From assembly GCA_036898135.1 (NCBI GenBank), contig CM072514.1:12490324-12554323 (forward strand): 64,000 nucleotides of DNA. Reading direction: 5' to 3'. This document shows positions 9,681 to 21,044 of the stretch, piece after piece. Source of the DNA: Oncomelania hupensis. Lineage: Eukaryota; Mollusca; Gastropoda; Littorinimorpha; Pomatiopsidae. Position numbers and translations under genes: made by a program. The notes beneath the pieces are model-generated. The model was not told the DNA's origin, ran no database searches, and saw nothing but the letters and a program-made list of their open reading frames with translations. Every line of letters begins with the position of its first letter. Positions within the stretch are counted from its first letter, which is position 1.

Positions 9681-12323
9681 CGCTTTGACGCTTTGACGCT
9701 TTGATAGTTTATTGTCTATAACTTCACACGTTTTTAAGACAAGGATTCGCAATCCGAATAGATTAAAACATTAAAACATTACCAAATTAAGACATATATA
9801 ACAGCAATTAAACACAAAAGCAAAACAAGCAAATATTAAAAACACCTCTAGTATTAGAGTCACATGCTTAGAGAATTATTACAATACAAGGACGTACACT
9901 GAATTATTAAATGGAATAAGAATTATCCTAAATACATACCGGTAAAAAAGATAATAAATAAATTAAAAACGTTATTTAGGAAATGCACTCATTTTCCCAC
10001 TCTTTTCTTTTCATTTTCCATCTTTTTCATACAGTATCATACTCAGATTTTTACGGGAGACGCAACACACTCATTCCGTCCTTAAATAGGCTACATATTA
10101 CAGATATGCATTTGTGTACACAACCACTCCGTTTGACTAGCAGTTTAATATATTTACATATTTACATAGGATCATCATGTACATCAAGAGCTAATTTCCA
10201 ACAGTTTGTTTCGCAAACTCATAGCATCAGCAATGTATTTTGCTAGATCAAACACCTTACTTTCATTCTTACATGCCAACAAGAAGGAAATGACGTTCCA
10301 AGTTGGGTTATGTTTAATGGACATCAGCATTATGCTTTTCCTTCGTAAATGATCATACGCTTCACAATGAAACAGAAAGTGCAATTCGTCTTCTTCAGCT
10401 TTACCACATACTGGGCACTTATTGTTTTCATTCGTTCTGTCTGCAAACCACAATATATTATTTTTAAAACCACATACTCTCAGCCTAAAACGAGCAAAAC
10501 ACTCTCTGTACCAACGATTAGTTAAGAATAAAAGGTATCGCTCGGTATCAAAAAGAGACTTAAAGGAATAGTACCATGTATATTTGTCATTGTTCTCTAT
10601 TTCTGAATGCCAGTTCTGCATGAAGCATGCAATGAGCCTGTCTTTAAATTCGAAAACGAAACGTGATTTTTGTCCCACACCCTGACTTAGCCAAACAATT
10701 CCAAACCCATTTTCCATTAATATTCTTTTTATCCCTGCAACCCAGTTCAGTTTTCCTTTCTCGTGTTGATTCAGCATCATATCATAAGCCTGCCTACAGA
10801 GTCTGGCACTCGGAAGACGCATTAATTTCAACCAATACTTCACACATCTCACATGGATTCTGATGTACAATGGATATCTTCCGGTCTCCCCGTAAACCAT
10901 ATTATTAGAAGCATGCAGGGGTATAGATAAAAACCTCTTCAGGGCGAAAGTGTGTACCTTTTCTATATTGTTTGCACTCTCGTCAAAACCCCATACTTCT
11001 GCTGCATATGTCAGAATTGGCTCTATCTGAGTGTCAAACAATTTGCAAAACAAAGTCAGGTCATTTGTGTCAAGCTTTCTGAGAGATCGGAGTATTTCCA
11101 TGACCCCTTTTCTACCTTTTCTGCACACTTCCTGCAGGGCCGAATTCATACTTAATTTAGTAGTAAATGTCATTCCCAAATATTTGTACGAGTTTGTTAC
11201 CTTTACTTCCTCTCCCCCATAGAACCACTTCTCTTTTCCTGCTAGATGTCCACCCTTTCTAAACACCATAACGTTTGTCTTATCCAAATTGACAGTGAGG
11301 TAAAGCCTGTCAGCTTCATATTTGAGACAGTCTAGCTGGTGTTGCAAGCCTACAATTGTGTCCGACATGAGAATCACATCGTCTGCAAATAAAAGCAAAA
11401 AGATTTCAACTGCTCCTGGAACCAGCTGGATTCCATGTTTACCTTTCTTAGATAATTCTACAGCTAGCTCATTTATAAAGAATGAAAACATTTTCGGGCT
11501 TAGGAGACAACCCTGCTTGACTCCGATAGGACACTCAAAATAATCAGAATACACGCCTTTATCTCTTACACATGCAAGTACAGTGCTGTACACACTTCGC
11601 AAAGCAAAATACAGTTTATTGTTGACACCAGCTCTGCGTAACACATGCCACAATCTGTTTCTGTCAACCGAGTCAAATGCTTTTTTAAAATCAACAAAAG
11701 CGACATACAATTTTGCATTTTTCTCTAAGTATCGCTGCACCACGGCGAACAAAGTAAAAATGTGGTCTATGGTGCTGTAACCTGCTCTAAAGCCTGCCTG
11801 TTCCTCCACTATTTTCTCGTTTTGTTCAGCCCATTGTGTTAGCCTTTTGTTTAAAATATGCGTATACACTTTGCCAACAATGCTAGTTAATGAAATTCCC
11901 CTGTAGTTATCAGGGATATTCACATCCCCCTTTTTATGAATTGGTACAATGATAGACTTTGACCACTCCATTGGAAATGTACCGCTATCAAACAAATAAT
12001 TAAAAAGACTGATCAGATAATCAGCAACTGCATCTCCACCATTCTTCAGCATTTCTGAAACTATTTTGTCTGGACCCGCGCTCTTTCCAGCTTTAAGGTT
12101 ACCAATGCTGGCATAAACCTCATCCCTTGAAATAGCCTGGGTGAATAGTGGATCATATTGTTCAGATTCCATATTTTGATCAGTACAATCTTCATCATCT
12201 GTCTGGGCTTCACTCTGCTGTACATTAAAAACCTGAAAAAAGTGTTCATACCACTGGTCTTTAGTGATGTCATTATAAATAACAGATTTCTTATTTACTA
12301 ATCGTATTGTCTGCCAGAACACC
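9681..12323 (-). mobile_element. 5'-truncated non-LTR retrotransposon (LINE)
   Basis: The minus-strand element runs from the microsatellite at 12323 to 9681. It carries the reverse transcriptase frame (10184-12323), then a 500-bp AT-rich 3' UTR with AATAAA near its end, then three tandem copies of TCAAAGCG as tail. Perfect 13-bp flanking repeats (9668-9680, 12324-12336) mark the insertion. No apurinic-type endonuclease or ORF1 is present, so the 5' part was not copied, as is common in target-primed reverse transcription. The frame is uninterrupted, implying a fairly recent insertion. Clade is not resolved; it is not the CR1/L2 type seen at 13.3 kb. Confidence 0.85.
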
Positions 12324-12324
12324 G

Positions 12325-12325
<1 letters not shown>
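10184..12325 (-). CDS. Reverse transcriptase of non-LTR retrotransposon (5'-truncated)
   Basis: This encodes the polymerase that copies the element RNA at a nicked target. The frame formally starts at 12484, but its first ~53 residues are microsatellite (Ser-Leu repeat) and flank, so real element protein begins at about PVFWQTIR. Numbering from the formal start: fingers KAGKSAGPD at 131-139; NYRGISL at 193-199; palm VDFKKAFD with catalytic Asp at 264-271; GVKQG at 321-325; catalytic FADD at 366-369; thumb-region SYKYLG at 432-437. A C-terminal zinc-knuckle-like CPVC-X8-H-X4-C lies at 690-707. No stop or frameshift interrupts it. The N-terminal endonuclease is absent. A related C-terminus lies at 41.27-41.66 kb. 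Confidence 0.9.

Positions 12326-12326
<1 letters not shown>

Positions 12327-12413
<87 letters not shown>
12327..12413. repeat. (GA)n microsatellite, LINE insertion target
   Basis: About 43 GA units. The LINE sits directly at its left edge and the target duplication is part of this repeat. Confidence 0.95.
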
Positions 12414-12415
<2 letters not shown>

Positions 12416-12419
12416 TTTT

Positions 12420-12968
12420 GATACACCACACCAATGACTTCCGTCAAATTGATGGCCACCACCCTTCCTCCCCCTCACCACCACCCAATCCCTTAAAACA
12501 GACCAGATACACTGTGTATACTCAGTAACCTCCCTACACTTGTACAGTTATTAACATCATAGCACTCGGTGAAGATCTGATCAATCATTTGTACCTGATT
12601 TTACATGGGTCGCATTCCATGCAGTACTAATTAATAATGAACGCAATTTGGGCATCTAAAGGCATGCTAAGAAGCAACAGTAACGTCATAAGGTTCGAAG
12701 AGCATTACAGAGTTATTTCACATCTGTCCAAGCGGATGGAGTACGAGTGTCACTGATCTATGTGCGTATGCCTCACCCTTTGTCTGATACTCTGGTTGAG
12801 AGTTTAAAGAAAATCCTGGCAATTCATTTTCTCGCGTCTTTTGTCTAGTACAAGTAGTAGTAATTTTTTTTTAATCTCCTAGAGTTTAGATAGTTCTACT
12901 CAACTGAAATAAACCCCTCAATTTCTGAATAATATCAGAATCAAAAAGCATGATTAAGACTAGTCGAG

Positions 12969-12970
<2 letters not shown>
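12420..12970. other. Intergenic, nothing recognised
   Basis: No repeat family or gene recognised. Confidence 0.45.
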
Positions 12971-13032
<62 letters not shown>

Positions 13033-13180
13033 TTCCCTCCTTTTCTCTCTATCTGCCTTCCTTTCTGTCTCTCTGACTTTATCTCTCTGTCTTTCTCTGT
13101 CTTTCATTCTCCCTCTCTTCCCCCCTCCCTCGTTCTCTCTTTCTCTCTGATTCTCTCTTTCCATCTCTCTCTCTCTCTTT
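12971..13180. repeat. (CT)n microsatellite and CT-rich tract
   Basis: A pure CT run to about 13025, then a degenerate CT/TTC tract. The Ser-Leu frame over it is not a gene. Confidence 0.9.
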
Positions 13181-13198
13181 AATAGAAAAAATAAAAAA

Positions 13199-13201
13199 AT
13201 A

Positions 13202-13246
<45 letters not shown>

Positions 13247-13271
13247 GATGATGATGATGATGATGATGATA

Positions 13272-13303
<32 letters not shown>
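13199..13303. repeat. (AAT)n(GAT)n tail microsatellite
   Basis: Trinucleotide repeats at the 3' end of the L2-like fragment, likely grown from its A/T-rich retroposon tail. Confidence 0.9.
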
Positions 13304-13304
<1 letters not shown>

Positions 13305-14009
13305 GTATCTATATAGCGCTTTTTCCTAACGACATCAGTTCAAAACGCAGTTCTCACGCATTTATACTTAACGTTAACTTAGAAATACATATGAATAGAA
13401 GTAAAACAAAAACAAGACAGTAATAAACTATGCAAAGACATAATACAAAAATGAAAAAGAATACTTACATGTAAAATATCAAAGACGTGGGAGGGAGGAG
13501 GGGGAGGAGGAGAGCAGCTAAAAGAGTGAGGGGGCTGGGGGGCGTGCGGAGTGACGGCGGAGGTCTGAATCACAAAAGAAGGAATTATGCTGATGATGGG
13601 AGATAAGACATTTTTAAGGAAGACATGCGTTTTTAAGTTGGACTTGAAAGTGGCTACGTTCGGAGAACTTCGAAGAGAGAGAGGAGAGAGTTCCAAGTTG
13701 AAGGACCAAGCATTGAAAAGGATCGACAGCCTGCAGATGAGAGTTTGTAACGGGTTATTTTTATGGCACAAGGGTGTCAGAGGAAGAACGAAGATTTCTA
13801 GATGGCTTGTAGAAGTGAGTGTTCTGGGTGAGGTAGGAAAGGGCTAACCCATGGACGCACTTGTCACAGAAAGTACAGATTTTGTAGATAATCCTCTGAG
13901 GTACAGGAAGCCTGTGGAGAGAATGTAAGAGTAGTATTATATTATCAGATTTTTGTCTTTTTGAGGAATCAGACGAGCAGCTGAGTTCTGAACACGTTGG
14001 GGCTGATGC

Positions 14010-14080
14010 TTTCCAAGCATGGTCACCCATCCAGGTACTAACCTCTGCCGGCGTTGCTTAGCATGAACATGGCTAGCGTG
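14010..14080 (-). repeat. 5S rRNA-like segment
   Basis: Minus-strand text includes GCTAAGCAACGCCGG and GGTTAGTACCTGGATGGGTG. These line up with the internal promoter part of metazoan 5S rRNA (GCTAAGCAGGGTCGGGCC...GGTTAGTACTTGGATGGGAG, from memory). The rest of 5S rRNA is not present, so this is not a functional 5S gene but a retroposon head, as in SINE3-type elements. Confidence 0.6.
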
Positions 14081-14109
14081 TGTCCTAACCACGACGCTAC
14101 TGCTGCACA

Positions 14110-14980
14110 CCAATACAAGGAGTAAGATAGTAGGTGAATCAGTACGTACGCAAGTACTATAGGGAAGTTAGTAAGAGGTTACTGTCAGCAGTGTTAGGTC
14201 TGCGCAGACTATGAATTATTTGCGATAATGTGTCTTCGCGGGAAAGGTTAAAGAACACTATTAGAAACAGACGAGTTGGATGTCTTCAACGCTAAACTCT
14301 TAAGTACATACCAAGTTTGAACCATATCCCACCAGAAGTTTGGAGTAAATGCGTTTATAACACAACAACAACAACAACAACAACAAACGATGACGTCACT
14401 CGATATGCATACAGTTGTGTTAGCTGGTAGGCACTTTTCTGTTCTAACTTACATACAAAGTTTCAAAGAAATAGTTTCAGAGAAAAGCGAGCTCGGACGA
14501 ACAATAAAATGGAACCGCGATACTAAGAAGAAAGTGGATCCTCGATCCCACAGAGGTAGACAACACACAGCCATTTGTAATAATGATTACGAAGGATGGG
14601 ATCAGACTACGTCTCTGTTAAAATAAATCAGACTCTCAAACCGCGTAAGAACGCACATGTAATGTTTCCTTCAATCAAAACATAAGGGACATTTTCGCCT
14701 ATATTAAAAATAGGCTTATATGAATGTTTTTACAGTTATTTAGGATTGTATTTTTTCGATATATAAATAAAGATTTCATAGGTTCATTGGTACGACGTTT
14801 GGGAATTAGCAGTTTGAGCAGCGGATTCGTTTTGCCGAAGACCGTCTGATCGCATCCGTCTATCTATGATACACGGGCTGTACGCTACTACTGCTACTGA
14901 TGTGCTATCGCGGATCCAGTCTACTTTATTGGCTAGTGCCCCTGTGTACGGACAGAGCCAAGTTTCCCAGCTTCGCCCGG
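14110..14980. other. Intergenic, short (ACA)n
   Basis: Contains an ACA/CAA run at 14361-14386. The frame at 14390-14626 has no domain. Nothing else recognised. Confidence 0.45.
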
Positions 14981-14984
14981 GAAC

Positions 14985-14985
<1 letters not shown>

Positions 14986-15059
<74 letters not shown>
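14986..15059. repeat. (AAT)n microsatellite
   Basis: About 24 AAT units. It generates poly-Asn, poly-Ile and poly-Leu frames. Confidence 0.95.
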
Positions 15060-15061
<2 letters not shown>

Positions 15062-15249
15062 TTAACAATAATGGATGCTACGATATTAGATACCATCAGA
15101 CGATGGTAGAGTGTGCGATAATAATAACAACAATCCTATATAAAGTTTTCAGTTATTGCATGGAAGGTCTGTGTGATGTTAGGCCATAATACTGTAACAA
15201 GTATCGAACGCGGCCTCCGCGGTGAAGGTTAGGCAAAGAAACCACAGTC

Positions 15250-15701
15250 AGTGAGTGACCCACGTCCTAGGCACGTCACGTCCCATAAATACCATAATAC
15301 TACACTACACACCACAACACGACAATACGCCGTAACGCAACACACGCACTCGCACAACCACAAAAACTATCCCGCACGCACACAGGCACATGCATTTACA
15401 CGCGCGCGCCCACACACAAACAGACACACATGGACACACACACACAGACTGACGCACGCAACGACAAAAAACAATCACCAAGGGCCACAACCGCACGCGC
15501 GCTACGACACAAATAAAACAACATAGCGCGCACACATACATATGCATGCGTTCACACACACACACATACACACGAATGCATTCACACATGCGCACACGCA
15601 ACGATAACACCATCACATACACATGTGCGCGCACACACATGCGCCACACACACATGCACACACGCATATATGCACACACGTACACGCATGCACAAGCAAC
15701 A
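15250..15701. repeat. CA/CG-rich alternating tract
   Basis: About 450 bp of interrupted CA dinucleotides with CGCG steps, strongly purine-pyrimidine alternating. Frames rich in His-Thr or Cys-Val are artefacts. Confidence 0.8.
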
Positions 15702-15709
15702 CAATACAT

Positions 15710-16144
15710 CTCACCACGAACCACAATCATTTCTATACAGCACAAAAGAAGGAACATTCACTTACTGGTCGTCCAAAAAATCTTTGATTACTGTTAGTAC
15801 TAGTATTTTTTCTTGTTCTTTTTATATTTGTTAGATCTCACTCCCACCCCACCCCCTCCAACTTGATAGTTAATGAATAAAAAACAAAATTAATGTAAAG
15901 ACATTGAATTTCAAGTGATGATTCAGATTCCATAGTTTGTTGTTTACCTGAAGAAAGTGATGTAGCCTAAGGAAGGAGAAAAGGTCACAAGTACATGATC
16001 AAAAGGGAAACTGGATTGGAAACTCGCGAGCTAGTAAAAGCTACAGTTTTGATTTCACCGCGCTTAGCCGAGCCCGATTCGTGTTGTGGCTCTTGTAAGC
16101 AGCTTAGTTGAGGTACTAGACGATCCTTCCCTCTCTGTCGCCAG
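15710..16144. other. Intergenic / putative intron upstream of microexon
   Basis: No repeat recognised. The 3' end carries a good polypyrimidine tract (CCTTCCCTCTCTGTCGCCAG) leading into the candidate microexon. Confidence 0.35.
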
Positions 16145-16181
16145 GGACGCGGCCTCCACTACGCAGTTTGAGTTTGACAAG
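16145..16181 (+). CDS. Candidate 37-nt internal microexon
   Basis: An excellent acceptor (pyrimidine tract ending CGCCAG) precedes 37 nt that are followed by an excellent donor (GACAAG|GTGAGA). In the frame that starts at 16146 it reads DAASTTQFEFDK with no stop. Such short, well-bordered exons occur in animal genes, but the peptide is not recognised and neighbouring exons are not seen. The plus strand is inferred from the splice signals alone. Confidence 0.35.
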
Positions 16182-16559
16182 GTGAGAGGCAAAAGATGGC
16201 TCACTTTGTTTCCACTTTCAACACGTCATGCGAATATCTGCACTATTTGGATCGCTGCTATTTAAAAATTCACTCCAAAAAAAAATTCAGTGACCTAATT
16301 TTTAATTGTGTTATAATGGAGACTTTATTCCCGTCCTTGTCAAAGAAAAGATCAGTGCGCTCGCTGATGCAGAACGGTATGCGGTACTGTAGGTGGTGCA
16401 GTTTGTGTTTTATTTGTGATCTAGGTTGGGGTTTGGTGAGTGAGATGAGGAGAAAGGGGGTGGGGTGAGAGAAGGGGCGGAGAGAGAAAGAGGATGGGAG
16501 AGAGAGAGAGAGGTAGTGAGTGAGTGAGAGAGAGAGATTTTGAACAATTGGATCGTTTA
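16182..16559. other. Intergenic or intronic
   Basis: GA-rich tract at 16465-16540. Frames at 16196-16468 and 16270-16737 have no recognised domain; the latter runs through a MITE. Confidence 0.4.
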
Positions 16560-16736
16560 TAGCTTGTCTTAATTGGAAAGTTCGCTGATGTTCACTTTTT
16601 TTTTCAAGGTTCTTAGATTCCGAACCTTTGTTCCTGAACCTTTGTTTGTCCAAAAGGTTCAGCAACCTAGGTTCGAGATCTGAGAACGTCGAAAAGGTTT
16701 TTGAACTTTCACGAATCTTCCAAATAAGACAGGGCA
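16560..16736. mobile_element. Fold-back MITE family, copy 2
   Basis: Begins TAGCTTGTCTTAATTGG and ends with the inverted counterpart of TGCCCTGTCTTATTTGG. Internal arms around AACCTAGGTTCGAG can fold. Flanking TTA is present on both sides (16557-16559 and 16737-16739). No coding capacity. Confidence 0.7.
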
Positions 16737-16739
16737 TTA

Positions 16740-18260
16740 ATAGGGTATATAGGTTTTAGGGCGAAAAGCCTAGTTCTACAATTTGTCATAAACAACAATT
16801 AAAGAGTTTACACAAAAATCTAAATATAGGCATGACAGAGGGAGGGAGAGAGAAAGAGAGAGAGCCAGAGAGAAACAGAAAGCCAGAAAGAGAGACAGAG
16901 AGAAAGAGACAAAGAGAGAGAGACAGAGAGTGCACTAGTGTTGTCTGTGTACAGTAACATGAAGATTGCTCATTCAGGTTTGAATATGCCAAAAAGTGGT
17001 AGTTAATCAACAGGCTTGTATCATTTTCAAGGTTATCCGGTAGGGGTGGACGGGGAATTGGGAAAGTAGGAGGCTTCGTGGTGGGGAGGGGGGAGGGAGA
17101 GAGAGAGTGACGGGAAGTGGGAGAGGACAGGAGGGGGCGATGGGGTGGAGCGAGAAATGCAACTGATTGAAAACGATACCATAATGGTGTGCAACGTTTT
17201 ATCTGTTTTTCCCCTCGCTTGAATTGTTTACTAAAATGTTGAACTCAAACTTTTACCAGATTGAAATAGTATGTGCATATGTTTGACAAATAATATGATG
17301 TACGCGTTTCTGTGTGTTGACATGCGAATACTTTTTATTTTTAGCCAAAGCCACAGTAGTCTGCTATTGAGTAGAATGTGGCGAGTAATATAAAGCGACC
17401 GTGACAGTGGACACAATGATGAGGCTAAGGTCGTAAGGACTTTTGACAATGTTGGTGAAAGCAAAGAGGGCCTGATGGTAATGGTGATAGTTTTGAAAAC
17501 AGATTGCTGCACAAACGTAATAACTTGTGTAAACATATAGTTAGTATAGAAATGATAGCTGTTGTTGAAACGAAGAACGCTTAAACAATGCAGCCGAAAG
17601 GACCATACAGAGTATTACAGACAATAAACATTAACAAGTGAAACAGATCTGTACAAAACAGTTGGGAGGGGGCTTGGGGATGGAGGTTGGGGTGGAGAGG
17701 AGGAGAAGAGAAGTGGGTGAGGTGCGGGCGTATTTGCGGCTCTGTTATGGACAAGTTTACTAAAGATGATAAACGTACCGTGAAACAGCTCACTACAAAA
17801 TTATGTTCATTAAATAATGTGAAGGAGGATCTCAACCGTGAGATTTGCATGAAGAATATGTTTTAATTTGTCAATGAGCTCTCCCATGCATGGATTGAGA
17901 CAGCTTGACGTTAGGGACTAAATCTTAGACAGGCACTATCGCTTTCAAGTTAGAAGGTATTTTGAACTGGGAAATTCGTTAGGCTAGGATCGCACCCCGC
18001 GGCTGACCCCATGATGATAATAATGGACGGGCAGTTGGTGACATGTTAATGCGGAGATCTGTCGCAGACGGAATTAGAATTTGATGCTTAGAAAAAGCAT
18101 CCGTGTGTTGTAGTGCAACGACGTGACAGTCTGCGTGACAACGACACCATTCCCTACGCGCGACCTTTTTTTACGCGTGGCTAAAGTGTATATTACATGT
18201 ACGTTTCCTTATAGGCGCTGTTACAACTTGGGCGCCACATAGGTCACACAAGATGTGTTC
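16740..18260. other. Intergenic, purine-rich tracts
   Basis: GA-rich patches at 16838-16930 and 17080-17150. Frames at 17231-17536 and 17581-17850 show no domain. No element ends seen. Confidence 0.45.
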
Positions 18261-18261
18261 A

Positions 18262-18263
18262 AT

Positions 18264-18298
<35 letters not shown>

Positions 18299-18306
18299 AC
18301 ACCCAC

Positions 18307-18338
<32 letters not shown>

Positions 18339-18376
18339 GCGCGCGCCCACTCGCGCGCTCCCACACACACACAAAT
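18262..18376. repeat. (AC)n microsatellite with CG steps
   Basis: Interrupted AC repeat with a CGCGCGC block near 18340. Confidence 0.95.
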
Positions 18377-18511
18377 ATGCGCGCGCTGAACCCGTCCCAT
18401 AGTAGCACAGAGACGATGAATGAGAGCAGCTGAGGCCGTGTTTCCATTGAGCACCATGTTGTTGATAAATGGTTGCAACATAGATTTAATACAGTAATTT
18501 ATTACTAATAC

Positions 18512-18893
18512 TAAATGCTATACACGCGCCTTTCCCCAAATCAATCAGGCTCAAATTGCAGCGATCTGTACCACAACATACACGCTCACCTGTCTCATCC
18601 ACCCTCACACACAACAAATACAAATCCATCACTCGGAACAGGTGGTGTAAAGACAGGGAGATCGCTATTGGAAGACGGAAAGAAAATCGAATTTTTATTT
18701 TTGGAAATTTTTATATTGACTGCGTCCAGTACCATTATTGAAGGGAGGGAGGAAACCGGAGTGCCCGGAGAAAACCCTCGGGGACCTCAATAGTCTCGTA
18801 CCTAAGTCACATACGTTCGCCCCTTGCGGGAATCGAACCCGCGACCTTCGACATAGGAAACCGGCGACTAATCCACTGCGCCACGAGGTTACT
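18512..18893 (-). mobile_element. tRNA-derived SINE family C, copy 1
   Basis: On the minus strand a tRNA-like head has an A box TGGCGCAGTGGAT (18871-18883) and a perfect B box GGGTTCGATTCC (18829-18840). It is followed by GGTTTTCTCCGGGCACTCCG and a ~230-bp body ending AAAGGCGCG-TATAGC plus an AT-rich tail. The body recurs at 55157-55395 on the same strand, and the head plus core recurs at 59655-59852. The acceptor stem does not pair well, so this is a SINE and not a tRNA gene. Confidence 0.75.
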
Positions 18894-18997
18894 CGGATTT
18901 GAACCCTCTGACTCTCCACCTCCATATTGCCCGTCCACCCCCAATTTCATACCCTACTTACATATCTGTCTCTGTCTGTCTGTCTAGCTCGTCTGTC

Positions 18998-18999
18998 TT

Positions 19000-19093
<94 letters not shown>
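18998..19093. repeat. (CT)n microsatellite
   Basis: Near-pure CT run of about 95 bp. Confidence 0.95.
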
Positions 19094-19096
<3 letters not shown>

Positions 19097-19099
19097 TGC

Positions 19100-20330
19100 T
19101 TGCATTATTGCAAAATCTATTTTTAAAAAATCATCACACCCTCACACACAGACATACATAACCACCCCGCGCACTCACGCTCTCTCGCTTCCCCCCTCTT
19201 GCTTCCCCCCTCACACACACAATCATATTTGTCTCCGTTGTCGGGACTGCTGAATTATTTACCTGCGAAGTTTTATTATCGCGTTATTTATTTTGGGTGA
19301 ACGTTGTTTAGCAGGGCAGTCTAGACAGCTTGCTGCATAGATTAGTTGTCCCCTACATTTCGTGTATAACATTTTTATTTCTAACTTCAGTTTTTGGAGG
19401 GTGTTTATTTTATATTATATATTATGTGGTTTATTTCCAGCTTCCTTTTTACAAAATTATTTTTTTATTTTCATTTTCATTTTTTGGGGGGTAGTGGGGT
19501 GATGAGGGAGGGGGTAGTGGTGGTGGTCGTGCATATTTATTTTATTTATTTATTTTATGTGAACGTACATGATGACGAGGGTGGTTTCCTCTTTCGTCCA
19601 TTCTGTCAGGGTGTTGATGTTGTCAGCGGATCGCTGTGGTGGGCTTTACTGTGGAGATGCTGGCTTAGGATGCGACACGTCGGCGACGATCATAGCGGTT
19701 AAGTTAGATTCTGATTGTTAGAAGATGACCGCTGATTTTGATTTTTGGAGAAATTTCAGCTGGTGTATAACTGGTGTGCCTTTGGTCCTAGGGTTTGATT
19801 CCAGGCAGTTTGCAAAAGATTTTGTTCTCTCGCATCTCTAAGGACTACTTAAATGGTGATTTATTTCTACCCGCCTTCCATGTCGGATTTATGGTACGTT
19901 AAAAAACTCGAACATTCTGTCGATGTCAAACTCTCTATCGACTGGTCTGTGTCTATGTCTGTCTTTACCTGTCTGTCTGCGTTATTCTTTTGGGTGCGTG
20001 TACTTCTGTTTTAAGAGCGCCAAGCCATTTATTGCTGTTGCGGAAGACCTTTTTTTAAACGGTCGGACCCGAAGTTTTTGCGAATATTAGACACAATAAA
20101 TGTATGAATATGTTGTGAGCAGATTGTCATCTCTTAGCCTCAATGAGACAGTTTAGAAGCTTTTGCACATATTGGAACCCGACCCCAGATGCAGAGGATT
20201 GCTGACAAAAACCACTCGGGTCCCAGTTTTGTCGCCGATTTCTTGGCCCTCTCCAGCACAAGCTCCAGACAGTTTCGCTTATAGTAGGAAAAATCGAGCG
20301 AAGGCTAGTGGGTTGTAAAGTGGTGGGCAT
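19100..20330. other. Intergenic, nothing recognised
   Basis: T-rich and G-rich patches (19440-19560) produce open frames without domains. No repeat family recognised. Confidence 0.4.
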
Positions 20331-20333
20331 GCT

Positions 20334-20540
20334 GTGCAGTGGGGGAAGAGGCCCCAGTTCTGCATGACCGACATGACGGTGACGACCGTGACGCGCCGTC
20401 AACGTTGCCTCACTAGTTCACCACCCTTCTCACCCAATGGCTACGAAAACGCTACACCGCATTTTCGTCCGCACAACAAAGATGATGAGAACTTCCGAGG
20501 CGATCGAATCTATTTTGTTGGCGAAGGCGACTTAAGTTTT
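20334..20540 (+). CDS. Candidate exon with DUF2431/BMT5-like SAM-binding motif
   Basis: The plus frame from ATG 20334 ends in GDRIYFVGEGDLSF immediately before a GT at 20541. VGEGDFSF is the hallmark start of the DUF2431 domain found in BMT5-type rRNA uridine N3-methyltransferases and FDXACB1-like proteins, where it forms the S-adenosylmethionine loop. The frame meets a stop three codons later, so the domain could only continue by splicing. The donor (TTT|GTAAAA) is weak. The exon's 5' limit is uncertain: ATG at 20334 or 20364, or an unseen acceptor. No following exon was identified. It may be a live 5' exon or a fragment. Confidence 0.35.
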
Positions 20541-20779
20541 GTAAAATAGTTCATATTTTAAACGCGAACAGAACATCGTACCCAAAAATATAGGGACTAT
20601 ACTCTAAAGGTAATCAAGGTGCCGAGAATGCCATGCAGTCTATTCTAAGTTTTTTTTACGCCAAGAAGTATTGTTATAGTGTAGCATAGCATGGTATATA
20701 GCACACGTGTTACTTGTCACACTGGCAGGCATAAGTTATAAGTTGTCTGATGAATTTGTCCTACCACATCAGTGATGGA

Positions 20780-20832
20780 GATCACGTACAATCGTACGTG
20801 TTTCACGTACTGAGTTGGGAAATCACGTAACG
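20780..20832. promoter_or_regulatory. Cluster of CACGTA motifs
   Basis: Four ACGT-core motifs (CACGTAC, CGTACGTG, CACGTAC, CACGTAA) occur within about 50 bp, including a small palindrome GTACAATCGTAC. They lie ~300 bp upstream of the candidate first exon at 21138. ACGT cores are typical bHLH/bZIP sites; function here is inferred only. Confidence 0.3.
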
Positions 20833-21044
20833 AAAATGTAATGAAAGGGTATAAACACGCACAAAGTCAGTGCCAAAGGGGTATGAAAACGTAAACTTGT
20901 AAAGCTAGGTTGCTGTGAGGTATTATCAGGTACAACTATTTCGGTCGTGCGTACAGCTTTCGCTCGATTTGGATCGTGTGCCTGTGCGTCCTGCGCGACC
21001 GCCTACCACCCTCTCTCCCCCTCCTATTCATTCTGTCGCTTCCG

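Larger units (their letters stand above)
13199..14110 (-). mobile_element. CR1/L2-like LINE 3' fragment with 5S-rRNA-like head
   Basis: Minus-strand translation gives LHRLPVPQRIIYKICTF, then CVHGLALSYL and SRNLRSS (13761-14030), and after frameshifts SLRSSPNVATFKSNLKTHVF (13379-13771). This is the characteristic C-terminal tail of CR1/L2-type LINE polymerases. The 3' end has AGCGCTATATAGATACC followed by ATC and ATT repeats (13199-13303). Upstream of the LINE part, 14010-14080 resembles 5S rRNA. Frameshifts make it a dead copy. Confidence 0.75.

Noticed and set aside
14010..14080. Possible 5S rRNA gene
   Set aside because: Only the internal-promoter half resembles 5S and it continues into LINE sequence.
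15305..15757. 150-codon Cys/Val-rich frame
   Set aside because: Alternating CA/GT sequence; composition artefact.
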